Shown: one piece after another, positions 30,648-39,194 of the stretch | Layout: each line of letters begins with the position of its first letter | How positions within the stretch are numbered: the first letter of the stretch is position 1 | From: an uncultured Rhodocyclaceae bacterium | GTDB taxonomy: Bacteria; Pseudomonadota; Gammaproteobacteria; Burkholderiales; Rhodocyclaceae | Assembly (NCBI GenBank): GCA_900549295.1 | Contig: URNG01000010.1 | Coordinates: 1 to 46,855 of the forward strand | Length of the DNA stretch: 46,855 nucleotides | Direction: 5' to 3' | Notes under the pieces: model-generated | What the model saw: only the letters and a program-made list of their open reading frames with translations | Told to the model about the DNA's origin: nothing | Databases searched by the model: none | Made by a program: the position numbers and the translations under genes

Positions 30648-33188
30648 TCAACCTCCCGCCCGCAAAGCCAGCAGCGGCGGCGTATCGAGCAGGCGGCGCC
30701 AGATCGACCAGCCAATTCCGGCCACGGCCAGCGCCGCCAGGACGCTGCTCAGGAAAGGCGCCAGCAGGGAAATTTCCGCCGTGGTGGAAAAAACCCGCTG
30801 CGCCAGCACCTGCCCGACCAGCGCCGCGCCGATGGCGGCCAGCAGGCCGGCCAGCGCGCCGAGTGTCGCCAGTTCGGCCAGCAGAACACGGCGCAGTTGG
30901 GCGCGGCGCGCGCCCAGGGCGCGCAGGACGGCGATTTCATGACGCCGCGCATCGAGCGCCGCCAGCAAGGCGGCGTAGAGCACCGCCGCGCCTGCCGCCA
31001 GGGTGAACAGGAACACCAGTTGCACGACGCCGACGATCTGCCCGAGCACGCTCTGAATCTGCGTCAGCACCGCCGTGATGTCGATCACCGTCAGATTCGG
31101 AAACTGCGCCACCAGCGCCGCCAGCGGGTCGGCACCGGCAGACGGCGGCAGGTGGAAGCTGGTGATGAAACTGGCCGGCGCATCTTCCAGGACGCCGGGC
31201 GGCGCCAGAACGAAGAAATTGACGCGCATCGAATCCCAGTCCAGCTTGCGCAGACTGCTGACGGCAAGCGTTTTTCGCATCCCGGCGACGGTGAATTCCA
31301 GGCGGTCGCCCAATGCGATGCCCAGCGTCTTGGCCAGCCCTTCTTCCACCGAGGCTTCTGCGGCTGCCACGGTTTTTGCCACAGCCTCGACCGGCTTCCC
31401 CGCTGCCTGAGCAGGGAACTGAGCGGCGAACCAGCGCCCGGCGGTGATCTGGTTCCCCGCTGGCAGATCGGCCCGCCACGAGAGATTGAATTCACGCTCA
31501 ACCAGGCGCTGGGCACGTTCGTCCGCCGGGAAATCCGCCGCGCTGACCGGCTGCCCGTTCTTCGCCGTCAGCCGCGCCCGCACCATCGGCGCCAGTTCGG
31601 CGGCAATCCCTTGCGCGGCCAGCGTTGCCGCCACTGCCGCCTGCTGTTCCGGCTGGATGTTGATGATGAAACGGTTTGGCGCATCCGCCGGTAGACTCTG
31701 CTGCCAGGTGTGGAGCAATTCGATCCGCGTCACGCCCAGCAGCAGCAAGGCCATCAGGCCGCTGCCCAGCGCCACCACGTTGAGCACATTGGCTGCCCTG
31801 TGCCGGGCCAGCGATGCCCAGCCGTGACGCAGGCCGAAACCGCCGCCCCGGCCTTGCCAGCGCGCCAGCCCATGCATCGCCGCCCAGGCTGTTGCGGCAA
31901 AAAACACGGCCATGCCGGCAAAACCGCCCAGCACCAGCAGCCCCAGGCGCAATTCGCCTGCCGTCGCCACCACCAGCACGCCCAGCAGAGCCGCCCCGAC
32001 GCCCCAGGCCAGCAAGGTCTGCGCGGCGGGCGGCCCGAATTCGCGGCGCAGGACGCGCAGCGTCGGCACCCGCGCCAGTTGCAGCACCGGCGGCAGGACG
32101 AAACCGAACAACAGCACGAAAGCCACCAGCACACCCTGCCCGAGGGCATTCAGGCCGGGCCACGGGAGCGCAATGGAAAACAGGCCGGACAAGCCGGCCA
32201 CCAGCGTGAAGTGCACGGCAAAGCCGAGCAGCGAACCGGCCACGGCGGCGAACAGGGCGAGCAGGCAGAACGCCGCCAGATGCAGGCGCAGCACCCGCCC
32301 CTGCGTCATGCCGAAGCAGCGCAGCAGGGCGCAGGTATCGAGATGCCGCGCCAGATAGCGGCGCGCCGCCAGCGCCACGGCGATGGCCGCCAGCAGCACG
32401 GTCAACAGACTCGCCAGACCGAGGAAGCGCCCTGCCTGATCGAGCGCCTTGCGCACTTCCGGCTGCGCGTCCTGCAAGCCTTCCAGGCGCTGCCCGCGCT
32501 CCAGCCGGGCTTCCGCCCAGGCCCGCCAGTCGGCCAGCGCCGTTGCATCGCCCGCCAGTTGCAGGCGATGGGTGACGCGCGCGCCAAAGGCGGTCAGGCC
32601 GCTCTTCGGCACGTCGTCGAGCGCGAGCATCAGGCGCGGCGACAGCGAGAAGAAATTGAAGGCGCGATCGCTCTCGCCGGTCAGCACCTGCCGCACCGGC
32701 AGATGCAGTTGGCCGACGCCCAGCGCATCACCCCCAGTGAGCGCGAGTTGCTGGAACAAACGCGCATCAACCCAGGCTTCACCGGCCTGCGGGCCGCGCT
32801 CGGCGGCTTTTTCCACAGCCCCCGGCGCGGCGGCGACATGCAGTTTGCCGCGCAGCGGGTAATGGGCGTCCACCGCCTTGATTTCCACCAGTTGCGCCCG
32901 CTCGTTGGCAAACACCATGCTCGGGAAAAGCTGTATCTGCGCCGTGCGCAAGCCCCGCTGTGCAGCCTCCGCCGCGAATTCGGGCGGCAGCGGCTGATCC
33001 GCGGTCAGGATCAGGTCGGCACCGAGCAACTGCGCCGCCTCGCCCTGCAAGGCGCGGTTGAGGCGGTCGGCGAGGAAACCCACCGCCGTCACCGCCGCCA
33101 CGGCCAGCAGCAGGGCGGCGAAAATCAGGCGCAGTTCGCCGGCGCGCCACTCGCGCCCGAGCATGCGCCAGGAAAGGGGCCAGTTCAT
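30648..33188 (-). CDS. FtsX-family ABC transporter permease (YbbP-like)
   Basis: The product has about 846 residues from ATG 33188 (MNWPLSWRMLGREWRAGELR); the frame upstream to 33242 is not part of the family. One N-terminal helix, a long periplasmic domain, a first FtsX helix trio (about 280-420), two central helices, a second periplasmic domain, and a C-terminal trio with LAALDARRHEIAVLRALGARRAQLRRVLLAELATLGAL. This is the YbbP layout of large permeases. The ATPase partner (YbbA), normally just upstream, is not here; the upstream space holds the second MITE copy. The function is likely lipid or lipoprotein handling in the envelope. Confidence 0.88.
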   Translation of the reverse strand: MNWPLSWRMLGREWRAGELRLIFAALLLAVAAVTAVGFLADRLNRALQGEAAQLLGADLILTADQPLPPEFAAEAAQRGLRTAQIQLFPSMVFANERAQLVEIKAVDAHYPLRGKLHVAAAPGAVEKAAERGPQAGEAWVDARLFQQLALTGGDALGVGQLHLPVRQVLTGESDRAFNFFSLSPRLMLALDDVPKSGLTAFGARVTHRLQLAGDATALADWRAWAEARLERGQRLEGLQDAQPEVRKALDQAGRFLGLASLLTVLLAAIAVALAARRYLARHLDTCALLRCFGMTQGRVLRLHLAAFCLLALFAAVAGSLLGFAVHFTLVAGLSGLFSIALPWPGLNALGQGVLVAFVLLFGFVLPPVLQLARVPTLRVLRREFGPPAAQTLLAWGVGAALLGVLVVATAGELRLGLLVLGGFAGMAVFFAATAWAAMHGLARWQGRGGGFGLRHGWASLARHRAANVLNVVALGSGLMALLLLGVTRIELLHTWQQSLPADAPNRFIINIQPEQQAAVAATLAAQGIAAELAPMVRARLTAKNGQPVSAADFPADERAQRLVEREFNLSWRADLPAGNQITAGRWFAAQFPAQAAGKPVEAVAKTVAAAEASVEEGLAKTLGIALGDRLEFTVAGMRKTLAVSSLRKLDWDSMRVNFFVLAPPGVLEDAPASFITSFHLPPSAGADPLAALVAQFPNLTVIDITAVLTQIQSVLGQIVGVVQLVFLFTLAAGAAVLYAALLAALDARRHEIAVLRALGARRAQLRRVLLAELATLGALAGLLAAIGAALVGQVLAQRVFSTTAEISLLAPFLSSVLAALAVAGIGWSIWRRLLDTPPLLALRAGG

Positions 33189-33251
33189 CTTGAAAAACCT
33201 ATCGGGAACACGGAGGATGCGGATAACCTGCTGATAACACATATTTTCTTA

Positions 33252-33362
33252 GGGAGGCCCTGAACGAATCCGTTCACCCTGAGCTTGTCGAAGGGCATCA
33301 CCTGCAACATCACGGGCTTCGACAGGCTCAGCCCGAACGGTCTTGATTTATTCAGAACTTCC
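33252..33362 (-). repeat. MITE-like palindromic element, copy 2 (111 bp, reverse)
   Basis: This is the inverted copy of the element at 29418-29528: it runs from GGGAGGCCCTGAA to TTCAGAACTTCC and has the same length and internal palindrome. Differences cluster at one tip. It lies between radA and the FtsX-type permease. No clear target-site duplication can be seen, but both copies are followed by TAA outside the variable tip when oriented alike. Confidence 0.85.
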
Positions 33363-33468
33363 TTGGCGCTTGCACAGGCTCCCGGCAAATGTTCCGTGCA
33401 GAAACGACTCACCCTGGAAAAATCTGCGTTCACCTGCGCAATCCGCGTCTGAAGCAAGGTTTTCAGGT

Positions 33469-34827
33469 TCATTGCAACTCCCGGATGCGCGTCACTGCCT
33501 CATCCACCCGGCGCACGGCGATCACTTCCAGACCGGGAATCGCCTGACGCGGCTTGTTGGCTTCCGGAATCAGGGCGCGGGTGAAGCCGAGCTTGGCCGC
33601 TTCGCGCAAACGCTCCTGGCCGCGCGGCGCGGGGCGGATCTCGCCGGCCAGCCCGACCTCGCCGAAAACGATCAGTTTTTCCGGCAAGGGCTTGTTTTTC
33701 AAAGAGGAAGTAATCGCCATCAGCACCGCCAGATCGCCCGCCGGTTCGCCGATCTTGACGCCGCCCACGGCATTGACGAACACGTCCTGATCGAAGCAGA
33801 CGATGCCCGCGTGGCGGTGCAGCACGGCGAGCAGCATCGCCAGACGCTGCGCGTCCAGCCCGACGGTCAGGCGGCGCGGGTTGCCGTGCGCCGTGTCGAC
33901 CAGCGCCTGAATCTCCACCAGCAGGGGGCGCGTGCCTTCCTGCGTCACCAGCACGCAGGAACCGGCCACGTCCTGCCCGTGCTGCGAAAGGAACATGGCG
34001 GAAGGGTTGCTCACGCCTTTCAGCCCGGTTTCGGTCATGGCGAACACGCCCAGTTCATTGACCGCGCCGAAACGGTTCTTCACCGCCCGCACCAGACGAA
34101 AACTGGAATGGGTATCGCCCTCGAAGTACAGCACCGTATCGACCACGTGCTCCAGCACGCGCGGCCCGGCCAGCGCGCCTTCCTTGGTCACGTGGCCGAC
34201 CAGGATCACCGTGATCCCGGCCTGCTTGGCGAGCCGCGTCAGTTGCGCCGCGCACTCGCGCACCTGCGCCACCGAGCCCGGCGCGCTGGAAAGCTGATCC
34301 GACCACAGGGTCTGGATCGAGTCGATCACCGCCACCTGCGGCTTTTCCGCCTGCAAGGTGGCGAGGATACGCTCCAGATTGATTTCCGCCATCAGCGGCA
34401 GGTTGGCCGTATCCAGGTTCAGCCGGCGGGCGCGCAGGGCCACCTGCTGCCCGGATTCCTCGCCGGTCACGTAGATCACCCGCTGCGTCCGCGCCAGATG
34501 CGCCAGCGCCTGCAACAAGAGCGTGCTCTTGCCGATGCCGGGATCGCCGCCGATCAGCACCACGCCGCCCGCCACCAGACCGCCGCCCAGGGCGCGGTCG
34601 AATTCGCCGATGCCGGTGGCGATGCGATCCGCCTCACGCGCTTCGATCTCACCCAGATTCTGCAAGCGCGCCGCCGGGGCCAGCGCCTCGAAGCGATGCT
34701 TGCCCGGCGTTTCAGCCACGCTTTCGACCAGGGTGTTCCAGGCATTGCAGCCCGGACACTGGCCCTGCCACTTGGGGTTGGTGGCGCCGCATTCGGTGCA
34801 CGAATAGATGGTTTTGGGTTTAGCCAT
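33469..34827 (-). CDS. radA: DNA repair protein RadA
   Basis: The product has 452 residues from ATG 34827 (MAKPKTIYSCTECG). A C4 zinc finger (Cys10, 13, 24, 27), a RecA-like core with Walker A GDPGIGKST (94-102), the RadA-specific KNRFG motif (250-254) and a C-terminal Lon-like domain (VGLDAQRLAMLLAVL, VNAVGG, FGEVGLAGEIRP) are all present. RadA is a hexameric helicase that helps branch migration of recombination intermediates. It is complete. It follows dgt on the same strand, 15 nt after it. Confidence 0.97.
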   Translation of the reverse strand: MAKPKTIYSCTECGATNPKWQGQCPGCNAWNTLVESVAETPGKHRFEALAPAARLQNLGEIEAREADRIATGIGEFDRALGGGLVAGGVVLIGGDPGIGKSTLLLQALAHLARTQRVIYVTGEESGQQVALRARRLNLDTANLPLMAEINLERILATLQAEKPQVAVIDSIQTLWSDQLSSAPGSVAQVRECAAQLTRLAKQAGITVILVGHVTKEGALAGPRVLEHVVDTVLYFEGDTHSSFRLVRAVKNRFGAVNELGVFAMTETGLKGVSNPSAMFLSQHGQDVAGSCVLVTQEGTRPLLVEIQALVDTAHGNPRRLTVGLDAQRLAMLLAVLHRHAGIVCFDQDVFVNAVGGVKIGEPAGDLAVLMAITSSLKNKPLPEKLIVFGEVGLAGEIRPAPRGQERLREAAKLGFTRALIPEANKPRQAIPGLEVIAVRRVDEAVTRIRELQ

Positions 34828-34842
34828 AAACAAAGTGCAGGC

Positions 34843-36195
34843 TCACGCCGGCAGATCGAAGCCCTTGAGCTTGCGGTACATATCCACCGCGTAGGAATCG
34901 GTCATCCCGGCGACGAAATCGGCGACTTGCAGCAAGCGCACGTAAGGGTCGGGGTCTGGCTTGCCGTCGTGCGCCAGGAACTGCGCCGGCAGGAGTTTCA
35001 GGAGCATCCGCTCGCGCGTCGTCATGCGGCAGTCCGGCGCGCCAGCGGCGGCTTCGACCGCGTTGGTGAACAGTTCGAGCAGCGCCCCGAGCACCTCGAA
35101 ACCGGCGGTTTCGATTTCCAGCGCCGGACGGGCGGTGTAGATGGTTTCCTTGGCAAGTTTCAGCACCGCCTGCAAGGGTACGCCGACGGGCGATTGCGCC
35201 AGCAGTTCCTCGTCGAAATCGCCCGCCAGGATGGCGTCCTCGTTTTCCAGAAAGACCGCCGCCGCGCTTTCCAGCAAGCGACCGATCGCCTTGGCGCGCA
35301 GGTATTCCAGCCGCTCCTTGGGATCGTGCAGACGGTTCAAACGCTCGCCATTCACCGCCGTCCCGGCCAGATCGGCGAGCAGGCATTCGGCGTCGCGGTA
35401 GGCGACGAAACCCAGGCGGGCGGCGTCCTCCAGATCGACGATGAGGTAGCAGGTGTCATCCGCCACTTCCACCAGAAAGGCCAGCGGGTGGCGGCGCCAG
35501 GCGGTGCCGGGAATGCGCTCGACCAGCCCGGTCGCCGCCGCGACGCGGGCGAAATTGGCGGCGTCCTGCTGGAAGAAGCCGAATTTCCTGCCGCTCTTGC
35601 CGTCCAGTTCCGCCGCAACCTGCGACGGGCGCGGATACTTGGTAAATGCCGCCAGCACCGCGCTGGTCAATTGCAGCCCGCCCGGATTGGCCGGGCTTTG
35701 CAGACGGCTGACGATGCGAAAGCCCTGGGCATTGCCCTCGTAACGCTCGAAATCCGCGCGTTGGGCAGGCGAAAAATCGTAACGCTGCAACACGCCGGAA
35801 CTGCGGAACCACTCGCGGATGGCGTCCTCCCCGGCGTGGCCGAACGGCGGATTGCCGATGTCGTGCGCCAGACAGGCCGCCGCCACGATCGCCCCGAAAT
35901 CGCCCGATTCCACGTCATGCAGGCCATGCCGGGCGATGATCTCGCGCCCGATCACCGCCCCCAGCGAACGCCCGACGCAGCTTGCTTCCAGACTGTGCGT
36001 CAGGCGCGTGCGAACGTAATCGCTTTTAGAGAGCGGAAAGACCTGCGTCTTGTCCTTCATGCGGCGAAACGCCGAGGTGAACACGATGCGGTCGTAGTCC
36101 TGCTGAAAGGCTGTGCGCTCCGCCGAACCCGGCGTCCGCCCGGCCCCCAGGCGCTCGTTCGAGAGCAGTTTTTCCCAGATTTTCCTGCGGCTCAT
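34843..36195 (-). CDS. dgt: Deoxyguanosinetriphosphate triphosphohydrolase (dGTPase-like)
   Basis: The product has 450 residues from ATG 36195 (MSRRKIWEKLLSNERLG); an ATG 9 nt earlier (36204) is also possible. HD-domain metal site: TRLTHSLEA (first His) and HDIGNPPFGHAGE (HD pair). RMKDKTQVFPLSKSDYVR is the family signature. It splits dNTPs to nucleoside and triphosphate. Some members act against phage, but nothing here separates it from a housekeeping role. It is flanked by a thioesterase gene upstream (15 nt) and radA downstream. Confidence 0.94.
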   Translation of the reverse strand: MSRRKIWEKLLSNERLGAGRTPGSAERTAFQQDYDRIVFTSAFRRMKDKTQVFPLSKSDYVRTRLTHSLEASCVGRSLGAVIGREIIARHGLHDVESGDFGAIVAAACLAHDIGNPPFGHAGEDAIREWFRSSGVLQRYDFSPAQRADFERYEGNAQGFRIVSRLQSPANPGGLQLTSAVLAAFTKYPRPSQVAAELDGKSGRKFGFFQQDAANFARVAAATGLVERIPGTAWRRHPLAFLVEVADDTCYLIVDLEDAARLGFVAYRDAECLLADLAGTAVNGERLNRLHDPKERLEYLRAKAIGRLLESAAAVFLENEDAILAGDFDEELLAQSPVGVPLQAVLKLAKETIYTARPALEIETAGFEVLGALLELFTNAVEAAAGAPDCRMTTRERMLLKLLPAQFLAHDGKPDPDPYVRLLQVADFVAGMTDSYAVDMYRKLKGFDLPA

Positions 36196-36210
36196 GGCTA
36201 CCATCCGTCC

Positions 36211-36615
36211 TCAAGCACCTTCCAGCAAGGCGCGCACGTCATCCGGCAGCGGCACGGACTTGCCGTTGCGCGTATTCATCCACACCACCTTGGCGCTGCC
36301 CTCGGCGTACAGCTCGCCGTCGATCCGCATTTCCACATACGTCTCGCAGCTGGAACGGCCAATCGCCCCGACCAGCGTGCGCACCTCCACCGTCCCCGGA
36401 TACGTCATGGGCCGCAGGAAAGTGCACGCCGCATTGATGATCACCGGCCCATCGCCGCCCGGTCGCACCGGAATGCGCATCTCCTCGATCCACTCCACCC
36501 GCGCCTGCTCCATGTAGCGGAAATAGACCGTGTTGTTGACGTGCCCGTAAGCATCCATGTCGCCCCAGCGGATGGGGATGTGGGTGGTGTGCACCAATTT
36601 TTTCTGTGTCGTCAT
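36211..36615 (-). CDS. Hotdog-fold acyl-CoA thioesterase (YbgC/4HBT type)
   Basis: The 134-residue protein has the catalytic stretch RWGDMDAYGHVNNTVYFRYMEQAR of 4-hydroxybenzoyl-CoA thioesterase-type enzymes, with the nucleophile/base Asp in GDMDAYGH. The hotdog core follows (CTFLRPMTYPGTVEVRT). It hydrolyses acyl-CoA or aromatic CoA thioesters; the substrate cannot be read. The protein is cytoplasmic, of typical length. It is the first gene of the run with dgt and radA. Confidence 0.92.
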   Translation of the reverse strand: MTTQKKLVHTTHIPIRWGDMDAYGHVNNTVYFRYMEQARVEWIEEMRIPVRPGGDGPVIINAACTFLRPMTYPGTVEVRTLVGAIGRSSCETYVEMRIDGELYAEGSAKVVWMNTRNGKSVPLPDDVRALLEGA

Positions 36616-36783
36616 CGTAAAAACCGCGCCCGCGAAACGGCGCGTCCGGCAAGGGAAAGTCCCGTACTGTAGCGCAGCCGCTCGATCTCTGCTGCGTTTT
36701 GGCTCCCATCAAAACGACATCACCCGCGATCTGGCAGAATCCCTGCCTCGCACCCTCGCCTGCCAAGCCGGGCCGTTTCCGCC

Positions 36784-37998
36784 ATGACCATTCAGTTCAG
36801 CACCTATTACACTCTGATTTTCGCCGTCATCGTCCTGCTGCTCGGCAAATTCATGGTGCGCCACGTCCGCTTCCTGCGTGAATTCAACATTCCCGAACCG
36901 GTGGCGGGCGGGCTGGTAGCGGCGCTGGCGTCCTATGGCATCAATCTCGCCACAGGCTACCGGCCCGCATTCGATGGCAGCCTGCAAACGGCGTTCATGC
37001 TCTGTTTCTTTTCTTCCATCGGCCTGAGCGCCAATTTCGCCAAGCTGCGGGCCGGCGGCTCAGCCTTGGTCGTATTCCTTCTGGTCATCGTCATATTCGT
37101 TTTCGTGCAGAACGGCGTTGGCGTGGCGCTGGCCAGCGCCCTGGGGCTGAATCCCCTGATCGGCCTGATTACCGGCTCCATCACCCTGCTCGGCGGGCAT
37201 GGCACGGCGGGCGCGTGGGGGACGGTGCTGGAAGCACAGCACGGCATCGTCGGCGCAATGACTATCGGCATGGCTTGTGCGACTTTCGGCCTCGTCATCG
37301 GCGGGCTGATCGGCGGCCCGATGGCGAAATGGCTGATCCTGCGCCACCGGTTGCACAACGGCCCAGGTCATGACGACGGCTTGCCGGTGGATCAGGCAAC
37401 ACCCAATTTCGAATTCCCGCACGAGCAGCGCCTGATTACCGCCGACGCCGCCATCGAAACCCTTGCCCTCTTCGCCGGCTGTCTGGCTTTTGCCGAATTC
37501 ATGACCCAGTTGACCCAGGGCACCGCCGTGCAGCTGCCCACCTTCGTCTGGGCGCTGGGCGGCGGCGTGCTGATCCGCAACACCCTGGATTACGCCTTCG
37601 GCTTCGCGGTGTTCGACCGCGCCATCGACGTTTTCGGCAACGCCGCCCTTTCCATCTATCTGGCCATCGCCCTGCTCTCGCTCAAACTGTGGGAACTCGC
37701 CGGGCTGGCCGGGCCGCTGGTCGTCATCTTGGCAGCGCAAACCGTGGTCGTTGCCGCCTATGTCGCCTTCGTGACTTTCCGCGTCATGGGCAAGAACTAC
37801 GACGCCGCCGTACTCTGCGCCGGCCAGTGCGGCTTCGGCATGGGCGCCACCCCCACTGCCGTCGCCAACATGCAGGCCATCACCAACCAGTACGGCGCCT
37901 CGCACAAGGCTTTCCTCATCGTCCCCATGGTCGGCGCCTTCTTCATCGACCTCATCAATGCCGTGGTGCTGCAACTGTTCATCAAGGCGTTTGGCTGA
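36784..37998 (+). CDS. gltS: Sodium/glutamate symporter
   Basis: This is a 404-residue inner-membrane protein. Two inverted halves of five helices are visible, with re-entrant loops GSITLLGGHGTAGAWG in the first and GQCGFGMGATPTAVANMQAI in the second, both typical of GltS (ESS family). It imports glutamate with sodium. ATG 36784 directly follows the divergent spacer from the thioesterase gene. The C-terminus is complete (FFIDLINAVVLQLFIKAFG). Confidence 0.95.
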   Translation: MTIQFSTYYTLIFAVIVLLLGKFMVRHVRFLREFNIPEPVAGGLVAALASYGINLATGYRPAFDGSLQTAFMLCFFSSIGLSANFAKLRAGGSALVVFLLVIVIFVFVQNGVGVALASALGLNPLIGLITGSITLLGGHGTAGAWGTVLEAQHGIVGAMTIGMACATFGLVIGGLIGGPMAKWLILRHRLHNGPGHDDGLPVDQATPNFEFPHEQRLITADAAIETLALFAGCLAFAEFMTQLTQGTAVQLPTFVWALGGGVLIRNTLDYAFGFAVFDRAIDVFGNAALSIYLAIALLSLKLWELAGLAGPLVVILAAQTVVVAAYVAFVTFRVMGKNYDAAVLCAGQCGFGMGATPTAVANMQAITNQYGASHKAFLIVPMVGAFFIDLINAVVLQLFIKAFG

Positions 37999-38037
37999 GG
38001 CGCTTCACTCCGTGGAGGCTGCCCAGGTTTGCTGCCT

Positions 38038-38478
38038 TCATTTCCTTTGACTACCGGCCCTGGGCGGGATGTAAACGTACTGTTCCTGATCGTTTCCCTT
38101 GTTCTTCCGATCCGGCCAGTCGCAACTGCCGCAATCGCAGCAATTGAGCAGGTCGCCAAATCTGAAACACGATTTCCCCCTCGGCAGATCGCAGTTGAAA
38201 TCGCACGGCAGATCACAGCCAAAGTCACAATCGCCGCGCTGCGCGCGGTGCGGTCGCTGGCGCGGGGGCGCGTAACGGCGATGCGCCACACCGCAAAGAT
38301 ACATGCGCCGGCGCAAAACCCGAAGTCCAGACCAAACGCCATACCTGCGCACGGCGCGATACCCCAAGCCGGAACAACCGGCGCGGCCCGTATGGACACG
38401 GTAGGCGCAGCAAAAACCCTTGTAGGGCGAGAGGTAACGCTGGTATGCGGTAATTGCCATGAGAACGAGCGCACGCAT
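38038..38478 (-). CDS. yidD: Membrane protein insertion efficiency factor YidD with Cys-rich tail
   Basis: The product has 146 residues from ATG 38478. The first 75 residues are YidD: ITAYQRYLSPYKGFCCAYRVHTGRAGCSGLGYRAVRRYG, then CGVAHRRYAP. YidD is a small amphipathic protein that helps YidC insert membrane proteins and normally has about 70-90 residues near rnpA. Here it is not near rnpA-yidC, and it has about 65 extra residues with ten or more Cys in D-C-D/C-D-L-P patterns. AAGGAG lies 10 nt before the ATG. The tail could bind metal; this is an inference from composition. Confidence 0.85.
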   Translation of the reverse strand: MRALVLMAITAYQRYLSPYKGFCCAYRVHTGRAGCSGLGYRAVRRYGVWSGLRVLRRRMYLCGVAHRRYAPPRQRPHRAQRGDCDFGCDLPCDFNCDLPRGKSCFRFGDLLNCCDCGSCDWPDRKNKGNDQEQYVYIPPRAGSQRK

Positions 38479-38540
38479 GAGGTTATGACTCCTTGACGGC
38501 GGCAAATGACCGCATTGTCGGTAAATTCTGCCGGAAAGCA

Positions 38541-38687
38541 TCAGCCGGATGCTGGTTTTCTGATGCCAAGCACGTCCATGAGTTGCGCCGCCCGGGGGTT
38601 GGCGAGGAGTTTTCCGAGCACGCTGTCGCGCAGCGTGGTGTTGTCACCGGGAGCATTCAGCACCCGGGCGACGTAGTCGTCATTCAA
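38541..38687 (-). pseudogene. C-terminal fragment of an unidentified protein
   Basis: A 48-codon minus-strand frame reads NDDYVARVLNAPGDNTTL, then DSVLGKLLANPRAAQL and ends VLGIRKPASG at TGA 38541-38543. Its sequence is well-formed, with codon use like the genes around it, but it has no plausible start and is cut at its 5' side by the TACCC-palindrome repeat at 38689. It is probably the tail of a gene disrupted by that repeat. I cannot name the family. Confidence 0.45.
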
Positions 38688-38688
38688 C

Positions 38689-38816
38689 CCAATTTACCCG
38701 ATGAAAATTTTTTTATTGGGTACCCCCTGACAGGACGCCCTCTTGGGAGCGTCACTCTGGTAGCGCCGCCAGCCTGGCAGCTTGGTTTGGCGGGGCGCTT
38801 CTGCGGCGGTTAAGCG
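38689..38816 (+). repeat. Composite repeat, left copy (TACCC palindrome + GC-rich palindrome)
   Basis: A palindrome with arms TACCCG/AT and ATTGGGTA around an A/T core (38695-38722) is followed by CAGGACGC and a GC-rich segment starting GGGAGCG (38744-38816). The same parts in the same order recur at 41638-41862. The copies differ in spacing. Confidence 0.65.
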
Positions 38817-38938
38817 ATGCTTGCACCTTCCTCATCAACCACGGCAAAGACGGGCGAGGACGACAAAACCCTTGTGAGACAATGGAAAAACTCCGCAACG
38901 GTAGTTACTGCATTTTTCGACAGTGAGGTGAACGACAT

Positions 38939-39127
38939 ATGAAACTGGAATTTGACCCGCAAGCCGACGCCACTTACCTTGAACTCACAGCCGCAGAGGT
39001 GGAAACATCAAGCGAAATTCAGCCCGGCATCATTGCTGACTATGACAAACACGGCCAAATTGTAGGCATCGAAATTCTGCAAATCAGCAAACGAAAACAG
39101 CCAATACCAATCAAAAAAGCTGCATAA
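38939..39127 (+). CDS. DUF2283 family protein
   Basis: The 62-residue protein (MKLEFDPQADATYLELTAAEVETSSEIQPG) has the two repeated beta-hairpins and the YDKHGQIVGIEILQIS block of DUF2283. GAGGTG lies about 9 nt before ATG 38939. Members are tiny cytoplasmic proteins, often next to toxin or DUF4258 genes, and may be antitoxin-like. No partner toxin of the DUF4258 type is adjacent here. About 120 nt upstream carry no other gene. Confidence 0.88.
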   Translation: MKLEFDPQADATYLELTAAEVETSSEIQPGIIADYDKHGQIVGIEILQISKRKQPIPIKKAA

Positions 39128-39157
39128 GGCACCCGCAAAGAAACGCCGTAACATTCT

Positions 39158-39181
39158 GCCGACGGGACGTCGGCGCTCCCA
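39158..39181 (+). repeat. Short GC-rich repeat unit
   Basis: GCCGACGGGACGTCGGCGCTCCCA matches the right half of the palindrome at 41772-41862 with few differences. It lies between DUF2283 and the nucleotidyltransferase gene, which is transcribed towards it, and may act as a transcription barrier. Confidence 0.55.
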
Positions 39182-39194
39182 AAGAGGAGCAAAA

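Noticed and set aside
34843..36195. dGTPase as an anti-phage defence gene
   Set aside because: It lies among core genes with radA and a thioesterase, with no defence neighbours; a housekeeping role is the simpler reading.
33343..36672. 1109-codon plus-strand open frame across radA, dgt and the thioesterase gene
   Set aside because: It runs antisense to three confident genes and shows no domain; a GC artefact.
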